From NCBI RefSeq assembly GCF_003112555.1, contig NZ_BEWB01000024.1:1-64000 (forward strand): DNA of 64,000 nt. Reading direction: 5' to 3'. The translations under genes and the position numbers were made by a program. Positions 12,632 through 21,959 of this stretch are shown here, in pieces. Origin of the DNA: Streptomyces coelicoflavus. GTDB taxonomy: Bacteria; Actinomycetota; Actinomycetes; Streptomycetales; Streptomycetaceae. The notes below the pieces were generated by a model. That model was not told where the DNA came from. It saw only the letters and a program-made list of their open reading frames with translations, and ran no database searches. Position 1 is the stretch's first letter. Each line of letters begins with the position of its first letter.

Positions 12632-13987
12632 ATGACGTCGGCGACGGCGGCGGGAGCCTCACGGGGCCCCGCCGTCCCCAAGTCACCCAAGTCGCGCAGG
12701 AGCGTGACCGGCACCCGGAAGTCCGTGGTGGTGCTGTTCCTGCTGCCCGCCCTGGTGCTGCTCGGCGCGCTCGTGGTCTACCCGATCGGGTACTCGCTGA
12801 TCCGCAGCTTCTACGACCAGTCCGGCGACTCCTTCGCCGGGTTCGACAACTACGAGACGCTGTTCACCGACGACGGCATCCGCACCGCCCTGAAGAACAA
12901 CGTCATCTGGGTGGTGTTCGCGCCCACGGTCGCCACCGCGCTCGGCCTGATCTTCGCGGTGCTGACCGAACGCATCCGCTGGGGCACGGCGTTCAAACTG
13001 GTCGTCTTCATGCCGATGGCGATCTCGATGCTCGCGGCGGGCATCATCTTCCGCCTGGTGTACGACCAGGACCCGGACAAGGGCGTCGCCAACGCGGTGT
13101 GGGTCGGGGTGCACGACACGTTCGCCGAGTCGTCCGCGTTCCCGAAGGCGCACCCGGGGCGTGACTCGCCGCTGAAGCCAGCGGGCGGCGGCGCGTTCAT
13201 CACCAAGCAGCCGGTCGGCGCGGGCACCCCCGTCGCCCTGCCGCTGGTGGGCGTGGCCCCCGACCTGATGCCCGACGGCGCGAAGAAGGCCGCGACCGCC
13301 GAGCCCGCGGACGGGAAGGTCACCGGCACCACCTGGCAGGACTTCACCCGCGGCAAGGGCGTCGGCAAGCTCGGCGGCGTCGACGCGGCCGAGCTGGGCT
13401 ACGCCGGGATGAAGATCGAGGCGGTCAAGGACGGCGAGGTCGTGGCGACGGCCACGGCGGCCGGGGACGGCACCTTCACGCTGCCCGCGGCGGCCGACGG
13501 GGCGCTGCTCAGACTGCCCGCCGACAACTTCAAGGAGCCGTACAACGGCCTGAACTGGCTCGGCCCCTCCCTCGTCACCCCGGCGATCATCGGATCGTAC
13601 GTGTGGATGTGGGCGGGCTTCGCGATGGTGCTGATCGCGGCGGGGCTGGCCGGCATGCCCCGGGAGCTCCTGGAGGCGGCCCGGGTGGACGGCGCCAACG
13701 AGTGGCAGGTCTTCAGACGGGTCACGGTGCCGCTCCTGGCACCGGTCCTCGCGGTCGTCGTCGTCACCCTGATGATCAACGTGCTGAAGGTCTTCGACCT
13801 GGTCTTCATCATCGCCCCGGGCTCCTCCCAGGACGACGCGAACGTGCTCGCCCTGGAGCTGTACCGCAAGGGCTTCGCCTCGGACCAGCCGGGCGTCGCC
13901 AGCGCCATCGCGGTGTTCCTGCTGCTCCTGGTCGTCCCGGTGATGTGGTTCAACGTACGGCGACTTCGGCGGGAGGTGCGGCGATGA
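12632..13987 (+). CDS. Sugar ABC permease with extracytoplasmic insertion
   Basis: A 451-residue MalF/AglF-type permease. Transmembrane helices lie at about 31-53, 91-112, 121-143, 313-338, 368-390 and 420-440, and the EAA loop (ELLEAARVDGANEWQVFRRV) at about 345-364. Between the third and fourth helices is an extra segment of about 150 residues (155-305) containing a beta-rich stretch, AGMKIEAVKDGEVVATATAA, like carboxypeptidase-regulatory or Ig-type modules. Ordinary sugar permeases are about 300 residues, so the difference is this insert. It starts 4 bases after the lipoprotein gene and ends overlapping the next permease by ATGA. Confidence 0.88.
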   Translation: MTSATAAGASRGPAVPKSPKSRRSVTGTRKSVVVLFLLPALVLLGALVVYPIGYSLIRSFYDQSGDSFAGFDNYETLFTDDGIRTALKNNVIWVVFAPTVATALGLIFAVLTERIRWGTAFKLVVFMPMAISMLAAGIIFRLVYDQDPDKGVANAVWVGVHDTFAESSAFPKAHPGRDSPLKPAGGGAFITKQPVGAGTPVALPLVGVAPDLMPDGAKKAATAEPADGKVTGTTWQDFTRGKGVGKLGGVDAAELGYAGMKIEAVKDGEVVATATAAGDGTFTLPAAADGALLRLPADNFKEPYNGLNWLGPSLVTPAIIGSYVWMWAGFAMVLIAAGLAGMPRELLEAARVDGANEWQVFRRVTVPLLAPVLAVVVVTLMINVLKVFDLVFIIAPGSSQDDANVLALELYRKGFASDQPGVASAIAVFLLLLVVPVMWFNVRRLRREVRR

Positions 13988-14904
13988 CCGCGGACGCGGG
14001 TTCCCTCACCCCGGCCACCACGACGACGGCACCCGGGAGGACCGTCAAGGCGAAGCAGTCCCTCGGGTCCCGGCTCGCGGAGGTCGTCAGCGGCGGGCTC
14101 GTCCGGGTGTTCCTGATCGTGGTGGGGCTGTTCTGGCTGGTCCCGACGATCGGGCTGCTGCTGTCCTCGCTGCGCACGCCCCAGGACATGGCGGCGAGCG
14201 GCTGGTGGAAGGTCTTCACCGAGCCGTCCCGGCTGACCTTCCAGAGCTACGAGGAGCTGCTGAAGAACGGCGACATCACGTCGTCCCTCCTCAACACCGC
14301 GCTGATCACCGTCCCCGCGACCGTCCTGGTCGTGGTCATCGGGGCGCTGGCCGGGTACGCCTTCGCGTGGATGGACTTCCCGGGCCGCGACTGGTGGTTC
14401 CTGGCGGTGGTCGGCCTGCTCGTCGTGCCCGTGCAGGTCGCCCTCATCCCGATCGCCGAACTCTTCGGCAAGATCGGCCTGTTCGGTTCGATCCTCGGCG
14501 TGATCCTCTTCCACGTCGGTTTCGGCCTGCCCTTCGCGGTGTTCCTGCTGCGGAACTTCTTCGCGGAGATCCCGAGGGAGCTGCTGGAGGCGGCCCGCCT
14601 GGACGGCGCGGGCGAACTGCGGCTGTTCGCACGGGTGGTGATGCCGCTCGGCGGGCCCGCGATCGCGAGCCTCGGCATCTTCCAGTTCCTGTGGGTGTGG
14701 AACGACATGCTGGTCGCGCTGATCTTCTCGGACTCCGGGAGCCAGCCGATCACGGTCGCGCTTCAGACCCAGGTACGGCAGTTCGGCAACAACATCGACG
14801 TGCTGGCACCGGGGGCGTTCATCTCCATGGTGATCCCGCTGGCCGTGTTCTTCGCGTTCCAGCGGCAGTTCGTCTCCGGCGTCATGGCGGGCGCCGTCAA
14901 GTAG
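13984..14904 (+). CDS. Sugar ABC permease (MalG/AglG type)
   Basis: A 306-residue second permease with six predicted helices and the EAA motif (ELLEAARLDGAGELRLFARVVMPL) near residues 199-222. The C-terminus (FQRQFVSGVMAGAVK) is the conserved end of MalG-type subunits. The ATG at 13984 overlaps the preceding stop as ATGA, giving translational coupling. It forms the channel with the preceding permease. Confidence 0.9.
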   Translation: MTADAGSLTPATTTTAPGRTVKAKQSLGSRLAEVVSGGLVRVFLIVVGLFWLVPTIGLLLSSLRTPQDMAASGWWKVFTEPSRLTFQSYEELLKNGDITSSLLNTALITVPATVLVVVIGALAGYAFAWMDFPGRDWWFLAVVGLLVVPVQVALIPIAELFGKIGLFGSILGVILFHVGFGLPFAVFLLRNFFAEIPRELLEAARLDGAGELRLFARVVMPLGGPAIASLGIFQFLWVWNDMLVALIFSDSGSQPITVALQTQVRQFGNNIDVLAPGAFISMVIPLAVFFAFQRQFVSGVMAGAVK

Positions 14905-14923
14905 CGCCACGGGAAACCACCCT

Positions 14924-14958
14924 TGAGGGGGCGGGCCGGTCTCCGGTCCGCCCCCTCA
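14924..14958 (+). terminator. Terminator of the sugar ABC operon
   Basis: An 11-bp perfect stem (TGAGGGGGCGG at 14924-14934 with its complement at 14948-14958) around a 13-nt GC-rich loop, 20 bases past the last permease stop. Confidence 0.65.
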
Positions 14959-15058
14959 TCCGTACGGGCACCACGTCCCCCGAATGCCGCAGGAGCCGTA
15001 ACCAAGTCGTTCCGGCGGCCGTTGCCGGGCAGTACGCCCGCGTCGATCCCGCCGACCC

Positions 15059-17356
15059 ATGGATGTCCCCGTGCCCCGGTTCAGTGTCATCGTTCCCGCG
15101 TACCAGGTGCAGGCGTATCTGCACGCGTGCCTGGAGTCGGTGCTGGCCCAGTCGTACCCGGACTTCGAGGTGATCGTGGTCGACGACTGCTCGCCGGACG
15201 CCTGCGGGGCGATCGCCGACGAGTTCGCGGCCCTGGACCCGCGGGTCCGCGTCGTCCGCCTGCCGCGCAACGAGGGCCTGGGCCCCGCCCGCAACGCCGG
15301 GACGGAACGCGCGCGCGGCGACTACCTGGTCTTCCTCGACGGCGACGACACCCTCACCCCGCACGCGCTGCGGAGCATCGCCGACCGGATCAAGGAGACC
15401 GGGGAGCCGGACGTCCTGGTCTACGACTACGCGCGCACGTACTGGACCGGCGAGACGGTCCGCAACCAGGCCGCCGCGCACCTCACCGAGCAGGGCCCGG
15501 CGCCGTTCCGGCTCACCGACCGGCCGGGACTGCTGAAGCTGCTGATGGTGGCCTGGAACAAGGCGGTGCGGCGGGAGTTCGCCGAGCGCGAGGGCCTCGC
15601 CTTCCCGCCGGGCTACTACGAGGACACCCCGTGGACGTACCCGGTCCTGATCACGGCGGGGTCCCTCGCCACCCTGGACCGGGTCTGCGTGCACTACCGG
15701 CAGCGCCGCCGGGGCAGCATCCTCGGCACGCCGAGCGAGCGGCACCTGGACGTGTTCACGCAGTACGACCGCGTCTTCGCGTTCCTGGACGCGCGCGGGG
15801 AGACGCACCCGGAGGCTCGCGAGGAACTGGCCCGCTGGCGGCCGCTCCTGTACCGCCGCATGGCCGACCACCTGACGACGGTGTACACCCGCCCCGACCG
15901 CCTCCCGCGCCATCTGCGCGCCGAGTTCTTGCGCCGGGCCCGCGTCCACTGCCGCCGCTACCGGGTCCCCGGCGCCCGGGCCCCGCTGCCCGTCCGCCTC
16001 CGCCACGCCCTGCTCCGCCTGGGCCTGCGCCGCACCTACGGAGCCCTGCGGCTCGCCTCCGCCCTGCGCCGCCGTACGGCGGAGGGCACGGGCGCGCTCC
16101 TGCGCACCGCCCGCTCCCTCGCCCTCCGCCTGCACTACCGCGCCCAGCGCTGCCTCCCGCTCCGCGCCGACCGTGCCGTCTTCGCCGTCGAGGGCCACCG
16201 GGGGTACGGCCGCGACCCGGGCGCGCTGGAGGAGGCGTTCCGCCGTCTCGCGCCGCACGTGCGCACGGCGTGGGCCGCCGACCCCGTGCACCACCACACC
16301 GTCCCGCCCGGCACCCGGCGCCTGGCCCCCGGCACGGCCGCCCACCGGACGGCCCTGGCCCGTTCCCGCTACCTGGTGTGCGACGCGGCCTTCGGCCCGG
16401 ACCTGGTCCGGCGCCGGGGCCAGGTCCTGGTGCAGACGCAGGCCGGGACGCCCCTCAAGCACATGGGCCTGGACCTCCAGGAGCGCCCGGGCGCCGCGCG
16501 CGGAACCGACTTCGCCGGGCTGCTGCGCGAGGTCGACACCTGGGACTACGTGGTCTCCGCCAACCGCCACTCCACCCTGACCTGGGAACGCGTCCACCCC
16601 GGCGGCTGGACCACCCTGGAGTACGGGCAGCCGCGCACCGACGTCCTCCAGCGGGCGACGGCGGCGGACGTGGCCCGGCTGCGCGAGACCCTGGGCATCC
16701 CCGAGGGCACGGTGGCGATCCTGTACGCGCCCACCCACCGCGACTACCGGCGCACCCAGCGGTCCGCCCTGGACCTGGAGCGTGTCGTGCGCCGGCTCGG
16801 CCCGCGCTTCACGGTGCTGGCCCGCGCGCACCCCGCCCACGGCGGCCCGCTCACCGCCTCCGGCGGCCGGGTGCTGGACGTCAGCGACCACCCGCACGTG
16901 GAGTCGCTCTGCCTGGCCGCGGACGCCCTGGTCACCGACTACTCGTCCCTGATGTTCGACTGCGCGGGCCTGGACCGCCCGATCGTGCTCCTCGCCGACG
17001 AGCCGGAGGCGTACGAGGCGGTCCGCGGCACCTACGTCGACCTGCGGTCCTTCCCGCCGGGCGCGATCGCGCGGGACGAGGACGAGCTGATCGGTGTCTT
17101 CGCGAGCGGCGACTGGCACGGCGCCCGGGCCGCGCGGCTGCGGGCCGCCTTCCGCGAGCGGTTCTGCCCGTACGACGACGGCCACGCCGCCGACCGCGTC
17201 GTACGCCGCGTCGTGCTGGGCGAGACGGACCTGCCGCCGGTCGTGCCGCTCGCCGGGCGCCGCCCCGCGCCCTCGGCCGCGGCCGCCGTCGCCCGCGCCC
17301 CGCTGGCGACGGTGCCGCAACCCGCGGGGCCCCGCACCGTCACCGACAGCCTCTGA
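15059..17356 (+). CDS. GT2 plus CDP-glycerol glycerophosphotransferase fusion 1 (altered His motif)
   Basis: A 765-residue bifunctional-type enzyme for a teichoic acid-like polymer. Residues 7-230 are a GT-A family 2 glycosyltransferase (FSVIVPAYQV, VVDDCSPD, FLDGDDTL as the metal-binding DxD). About 400-735 resemble the TagF/TagB CDP-glycerol glycerophosphotransferase: LYAPTHRDY, HVESLCLAADALVTDYSSLMFD. In the QTxHGTPLK motif the His is Ala462 (QAGTPLK). This His is conserved in TagF and implicated in catalysis, so activity of this half is uncertain. An in-frame GTG at 15071 would start at the PRFS sequence shared with the two following paralogues. No clear RBS is seen for either start. Confidence 0.85.
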   Translation: MDVPVPRFSVIVPAYQVQAYLHACLESVLAQSYPDFEVIVVDDCSPDACGAIADEFAALDPRVRVVRLPRNEGLGPARNAGTERARGDYLVFLDGDDTLTPHALRSIADRIKETGEPDVLVYDYARTYWTGETVRNQAAAHLTEQGPAPFRLTDRPGLLKLLMVAWNKAVRREFAEREGLAFPPGYYEDTPWTYPVLITAGSLATLDRVCVHYRQRRRGSILGTPSERHLDVFTQYDRVFAFLDARGETHPEAREELARWRPLLYRRMADHLTTVYTRPDRLPRHLRAEFLRRARVHCRRYRVPGARAPLPVRLRHALLRLGLRRTYGALRLASALRRRTAEGTGALLRTARSLALRLHYRAQRCLPLRADRAVFAVEGHRGYGRDPGALEEAFRRLAPHVRTAWAADPVHHHTVPPGTRRLAPGTAAHRTALARSRYLVCDAAFGPDLVRRRGQVLVQTQAGTPLKHMGLDLQERPGAARGTDFAGLLREVDTWDYVVSANRHSTLTWERVHPGGWTTLEYGQPRTDVLQRATAADVARLRETLGIPEGTVAILYAPTHRDYRRTQRSALDLERVVRRLGPRFTVLARAHPAHGGPLTASGGRVLDVSDHPHVESLCLAADALVTDYSSLMFDCAGLDRPIVLLADEPEAYEAVRGTYVDLRSFPPGAIARDEDELIGVFASGDWHGARAARLRAAFRERFCPYDDGHAADRVVRRVVLGETDLPPVVPLAGRRPAPSAAAAVARAPLATVPQPAGPRTVTDSL

Positions 17357-17382
17357 CCACCGTTTGCCCCACGGGAGTTCCC

Positions 17383-17472
17383 ATGTCCCGCAGTTCGTCG
17401 TCGCGGCCCACTCCGACCCGGCCGCCCACGTGGCGGCCGACGGGACGGCCGGGCCGCCACCACGACCTGTAG
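17383..17472 (+). CDS. Possible 29-residue leader peptide
   Basis: A short ORF between two large teichoic acid genes begins with an ATG that has GGGAG 6-7 nt upstream. It encodes a Ser/Arg/Pro/Thr-rich peptide with no recognisable similarity. It ends 31 bases before the next gene. It may be a translated leader or chance. Confidence 0.25.
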   Translation: MSRSSSSRPTPTRPPTWRPTGRPGRHHDL

Positions 17473-17503
17473 GGCACACGAGCGAAGGAAGAGAAAGAGC
17501 AGC

Positions 17504-19714
17504 ATGCCCCGCTTCAGCATCATCGTCCCGTCCCATGGGGTCGCGGGGCGGCTCTCCCAGGCACTGGACTCGGTCCTCGGCCAGTCCTTCGGCGACTTCG
17601 AGCTGATCCCGGTCTGCGACGGCCCGGACTGCGCCGCGGCGGACGTCGCCGGGGAGCACGCCGAGCGGGACTCCCGGGTGACGCCCGTGCACTCGCCGCC
17701 GTCGGCCGGTCTGGCCGGCGCGCGCAACACCGGGATGCGGGCGGCGACCGGCGCGTACCTGCTGTTCCTCGACGGCGACGACGTCCTCGTGCCGGGCGCG
17801 CTGGCGGCGCTCGACGCACGCCTCGCGGACACCGGCGGCGTCGACGTCCTGTACTTCGAGTACGAGCGCGTGCCCTGGTGGGAGGGCGAGACCACCAACC
17901 CGGCCGCCCCACTGCTCGCGAAGACCCCGGACGGCGCCTTCGCCCCCGACCGCGCCCCGCACCTGACCGGTGTGCACCTGCCCGCCTGGAGCGCCGTGCA
18001 CCGCCGCACCTTCCTCGGCGAGCGCGGGCTGGACTTCACCGACGGCCACTTCACGGACGTCGGCTTCGGCGCCCGCGTCGCGGTGCGCGCCGAGCGCGTG
18101 GCGGTGCTGCGCTCCGTGGCCGTCCGGCACCGGGCGCGCCGCCAGGGCAACCGGCTGAACCTGCCCGGCGAGCACCACATGGACCTGCTCGACCAGGCCG
18201 AACTGGCGCTCACGTACGCCACCGAGCGGGGCCTGCCGCCCGAGCGGCTCGGTCCGCTGTTCGAGCAGCTGTTCGCGGCGGTCCTGAAGACGGCCACCCA
18301 CCCCCGGCGCCTGACCCGCCCCGGGCGCCGCGCCTTCTACCGCCGGGCCGGCCGCCTCTACCGGCGCCACCGCCCCGCGGGCTTCCGGCCGCCGGGCGGG
18401 CGGCTCGGCGTGCAGCACCGGCTGCTGGCGTCGGGGTCGTACGCCGGCTTCCGCTGCCTGCGCGCCGCCAACCGGGTGGCGACCGGCGTCCTGCGCCGCC
18501 TGCCGTGGCCGCGGGGACTGCGCACCCGGCTGCGCTACCGCCGCCACCTGCGCCGCCCGCTGGATCCGAACCTCGTCGTCTACTGCGCCTACTGGGGCCG
18601 CGGTTACGCCTGCAACCCGGCCGCGGTCCACGCCAGGGCCCGCGAACTCGCCCCGCACCTGAGGTCGGTGTTCCTGGTCGAGCCGGACCAGGCGCACACC
18701 GTGCCGGAGGGCGTCGAGCACGCCGTCATCGGCAGCAACCGGTACTGGGAGGTGCTGGCCCGCGCCAAGTACCTCGTGAACAACGCCAACTTCGCCGAGG
18801 GCGTGGTCAAGCGCCCCGGCAGCGTGCACGTGCAGACGCAGCACGGCACGCCGCTGAAGACGATGGGCGTGGACCAGTCGCCGTACCCGGTGGTGGCGGC
18901 GGCCACCGGCAGCTTCACCAAGCTCCTCGCCCGCGTGGACCGCTGGGACTACAACCTGTCCGCCAACCGGCACTCCACCCGGATGTGGGAGCGCGCCTTC
19001 CCCGGCTCGTACGAGCACCTCGAGTACGGCTACCCGCGCAACGACGTCTACTGCACGGCGACCGCCGAGGACGTGGCCCGCGTGCGGCGCGAACTGGGCG
19101 TCCCGGAGGGGAAGACGGCGGTTCTGTACGCGCCCACCCACCGGGACTACGAGACCGGGTTCGGCGCGGGCGGCCTGGACCTGGAGGCGTTCTGCGAGGC
19201 GGCCGGCGAGGACGTGGTGGTGCTGCTGCGCGCCCACTACTTCTACGACCGGGGCGGGAAGCGGGCCCGCACCGGCCGGGTCGTCGACGTGACCGCGCAC
19301 CGCTCCTCGGAGGACGTGTGCCTGGCCGCGGACGTGCTGGTCACCGACTACTCCTCCATCATGTTCGACTACGCCAACCTGGACCGCCCGATCGTCGTGT
19401 ACGCCGACGACTGGGACGTCTACCGGGAGACCCGGGGCGTCTACTTCGACCTCATGGCGGCCCCGCCCGGGCCGGTGGCGCGCACCCCGGAGGAACTGGC
19501 CCGCGTGTTCGCCGACGGCGCCTACGCGGGCCCGGAGTCCACGGCGCTGCGGGCGGCGTTCCGGGAGCGGTTCTGCGAGTTCGACGACGGCCGGGCCGCC
19601 GAGCGCGTCGTGCGCCGGGTGCTGCTCGGCGAGCCGCCCGAGGCGCTGCCGCCGGTGATCCCGCTCGCGGAGCGCGTCCCGGCCCCCGCCGCCGCCACCC
19701 TCGTAAGGAGCTGA
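17504..19714 (+). CDS. GT2 plus CDP-glycerol glycerophosphotransferase fusion 2 (intact motifs)
   Basis: A 736-residue fusion. The N-terminal GT2 domain (MPRFSIIVPSHG, NTGMRAATGAYLLFLDGDDVL) keeps its DxD. The C-terminal TagF-like domain keeps the full motif QTQHGTPLK (His447), LYAPTHRDYE, LLRAHYFYD and VTDYSSIMFDYAN. It is thus the best candidate in this block for an active poly(glycerol phosphate)-type polymerase or priming transferase using CDP-glycerol at the cytoplasmic membrane face. The start has a purine-rich GAAGGAAGAGAAAGAG stretch just upstream. The next paralogue starts 7 bases after it. The sugar donor of the GT2 half cannot be inferred. Confidence 0.88.
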   Translation: MPRFSIIVPSHGVAGRLSQALDSVLGQSFGDFELIPVCDGPDCAAADVAGEHAERDSRVTPVHSPPSAGLAGARNTGMRAATGAYLLFLDGDDVLVPGALAALDARLADTGGVDVLYFEYERVPWWEGETTNPAAPLLAKTPDGAFAPDRAPHLTGVHLPAWSAVHRRTFLGERGLDFTDGHFTDVGFGARVAVRAERVAVLRSVAVRHRARRQGNRLNLPGEHHMDLLDQAELALTYATERGLPPERLGPLFEQLFAAVLKTATHPRRLTRPGRRAFYRRAGRLYRRHRPAGFRPPGGRLGVQHRLLASGSYAGFRCLRAANRVATGVLRRLPWPRGLRTRLRYRRHLRRPLDPNLVVYCAYWGRGYACNPAAVHARARELAPHLRSVFLVEPDQAHTVPEGVEHAVIGSNRYWEVLARAKYLVNNANFAEGVVKRPGSVHVQTQHGTPLKTMGVDQSPYPVVAAATGSFTKLLARVDRWDYNLSANRHSTRMWERAFPGSYEHLEYGYPRNDVYCTATAEDVARVRRELGVPEGKTAVLYAPTHRDYETGFGAGGLDLEAFCEAAGEDVVVLLRAHYFYDRGGKRARTGRVVDVTAHRSSEDVCLAADVLVTDYSSIMFDYANLDRPIVVYADDWDVYRETRGVYFDLMAAPPGPVARTPEELARVFADGAYAGPESTALRAAFRERFCEFDDGRAAERVVRRVLLGEPPEALPPVIPLAERVPAPAAATLVRS

Positions 19715-19721
19715 CCCCGCC

Positions 19722-21959
19722 GTGCCCCGCTTCAGCGTCATCGTCCCCTGCTTCAAGGTGCAGGGTTTCCTGCGCGAGTGCCTCGACTCGGTCCTGGACC
19801 AGTCCTTCCGGGACATCGAGGTGATCGCCGTCGACGACTGCTCCCCGGACGGGTCGGGGGCCATCCTGGACGAGTACGCGGCCCGCGACGACCGGGTCCG
19901 CGTGCTGCACCTGGAGGAGAACGTCGGCCTCGGCCGGGCCCGCAACGCCGGGCTGCCGCTGGCCGGCGGCGACTACCTCTTCTTCCTCGACAGCGACGAC
20001 ACCCTCACCCCGGGCGCCCTGCGCGCCATGGCCGACCGGCTCGCCGAGACGGACGATCCGGACGTGCTGGTCTTCGACTACGCGCGCACCTACTGGTGGG
20101 GCGGCACCCGGCGCAACGTCCTGGCCCGGGTGCTCGCGGAGGCGGGCGACGGCACGTTCACGGCGGCCGGGCACCCGGAGATCCTCGACCTGCTGATGGT
20201 GGTGTGGAACAAGCTCTACCGGCGGGACTTCGTCGAGCGCGAGGGCTTCACCTTCCCGCCCGGCTACTACGAGGACACGCCCTGGACCTTCCCGGTCATG
20301 TTCAGCGCGGAGCGGATCGCCGCACTGGACCGGATCTGCCTCAACTACCGGCAGCGCCGCCAGGGCAACATCCTGTCCACCACCAGCCGCAAGCACTTCG
20401 ACGTCCACGCGCAGTACGAGCGGGTCTTCGCCTTCCTCGACGCCCGCCCGGAACTGGCTTCCCGCTGGCGGGCGTTCCTGCACGCCAAGATGGGCGAGCA
20501 CTGCCTGGACATCCTGTCCAAGCCGGACCGCCTGCCGCCGTCCGACCGGGCCGAGTTCTTCCACCGCACGGCGGAGATGTTCCGCGCGTACCGGCCCAAG
20601 GACGCAGCGGTACCGGCCGAACTGCGGGTGCTGGAGGGGTCGTACGCCGCCTACCGGCTGCGCCGGCGGTCCGGGCGGGCGGCGCGGGAGCTGGAGCGCC
20701 GGACCCGGCAGGCGCGCGGCGCGGCGGCCGGGCGGGTGCGCCGCGCCGCGAGCGCCGTGCACGTGCGCCGTCCCCTCGACCCGGACCTCGTCGTGTACTC
20801 GGCCTTCTCCCACCGGGGCGTGCTGGGCGACCCGGCGGCGATCCACCGCGCGGCCCGTGAACTCGCCCCGCACCTGCGGGGGGTGTGGGTGGTGCGCGAC
20901 GAGGAGTGCGCGGCGGACCCCGCCCTGCTGCCGCCGGGCACCGAGCACGTGCTCCTGGGCAGTGCCGCCTGTCGCCGGGTCACCGAGCGGGCGGCGTTCC
21001 TCGTCAACAACGTCAACTGGCCCGGCACGGTGGCGAAGCGGGAGGGCAGCGTCCACATCCACACCCACCAGGGCACCCCGCTCAAGTACATGGGAGTCGA
21101 CCTGCTGGGCAGGCCCGGCGCCCGGCACGGCCTGGACGTGCCGCAGATGCTGCGCCGGGCCGACCGCTGGGACCACAGCCTGGTCGCGGGCCGGTACGCG
21201 GAGCGGATCTGGGAGCGGGCCTACCCCTGCCACTTCGCCTCCGCGCGCACCGGCAGTCCGCGCAACGACGTCCTGGTGAACTCCGGTCCCGAGGACGGCC
21301 GCCGGGTGCGCGAGCGGCTCGGTGTCCCCGACGGCCACACCGTGGTGCTGTACGCGCCGACCCGCCGCGAGTACCGGCGCGGCGGGCTCGTCGAGCGCCT
21401 CGACGTGGCCCGGCTCGCCGCCGACCTCGGCGAGGACCACACCCTGCTGGTCCGCCTGCACCCCTCGCTCGCCACCGGCCCGGCGCGCGGTCTGGGCCTG
21501 TCGGAGCTGCACCGGCGGGGCGTGGTGGTCGACGCGACGGACGAACCGCACGTCGAGGACCTGATGCTCGCCTCCGACCTGCTGATCACCGACTACTCCG
21601 CCCTGATGTTCGACTACGCCCTCCTCGACCGCCCGATCCTGATCCACGCCGACGACTGGGGCCCGTACGCGGCGACGCGCGGCACGTACTTCGACGTCAC
21701 CGAGGAGGCCCCCGGGCACGTCTCGCGCTCCTACCGGGAGCTGGCGTGGCTGCTGGCGTCCGGGGCGTGGCGGGACGAGGAGGCGGCCCGGCTGCGGTCG
21801 GCCTTCCGGGCCCGGTACTGCGAGTACGAGGACGGCCGGGCCGCCGAGCGGGTGGTGCGGACGCTGTTCCTCGGGGAGCCGATGCCCGGCCCGGAGCCCT
21901 CGGGCGTCCCCGGCGCCCGGGGCGTCCCGTCCGGACGCGACCTGCTGCCGTCCACATGA
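19722..21959 (+). CDS. GT2 plus CDP-glycerol glycerophosphotransferase fusion 3 (diverged active site)
   Basis: A 745-residue paralogue starting with GTG after an AAGGAG site. GT2 half: FSVIVPCFKV, VDDCSPDGSG, FLDSDDTL, all intact. In the TagF-like half the conserved His before GTPLK is Gln450 (THQGTPLK), and the usual THRD is TRRE (Arg548). The downstream motif HVEDLMLASDLLITDYSALMFDYA is kept. The fold is therefore preserved while two conserved His positions are lost. It may have a different chemistry or donor, or rely on its GT2 half. Its stop overlaps the next gene (ATGA). Confidence 0.85.
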   Translation: MPRFSVIVPCFKVQGFLRECLDSVLDQSFRDIEVIAVDDCSPDGSGAILDEYAARDDRVRVLHLEENVGLGRARNAGLPLAGGDYLFFLDSDDTLTPGALRAMADRLAETDDPDVLVFDYARTYWWGGTRRNVLARVLAEAGDGTFTAAGHPEILDLLMVVWNKLYRRDFVEREGFTFPPGYYEDTPWTFPVMFSAERIAALDRICLNYRQRRQGNILSTTSRKHFDVHAQYERVFAFLDARPELASRWRAFLHAKMGEHCLDILSKPDRLPPSDRAEFFHRTAEMFRAYRPKDAAVPAELRVLEGSYAAYRLRRRSGRAARELERRTRQARGAAAGRVRRAASAVHVRRPLDPDLVVYSAFSHRGVLGDPAAIHRAARELAPHLRGVWVVRDEECAADPALLPPGTEHVLLGSAACRRVTERAAFLVNNVNWPGTVAKREGSVHIHTHQGTPLKYMGVDLLGRPGARHGLDVPQMLRRADRWDHSLVAGRYAERIWERAYPCHFASARTGSPRNDVLVNSGPEDGRRVRERLGVPDGHTVVLYAPTRREYRRGGLVERLDVARLAADLGEDHTLLVRLHPSLATGPARGLGLSELHRRGVVVDATDEPHVEDLMLASDLLITDYSALMFDYALLDRPILIHADDWGPYAATRGTYFDVTEEAPGHVSRSYRELAWLLASGAWRDEEAARLRSAFRARYCEYEDGRAAERVVRTLFLGEPMPGPEPSGVPGARGVPSGRDLLPST

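Noticed and set aside
14897..19945. A 1682-codon minus-strand ORF across the glycerophosphotransferase fusions
   Set aside because: Antisense shadow of two large genes with clear conserved motifs; no RBS or recognisable domain.
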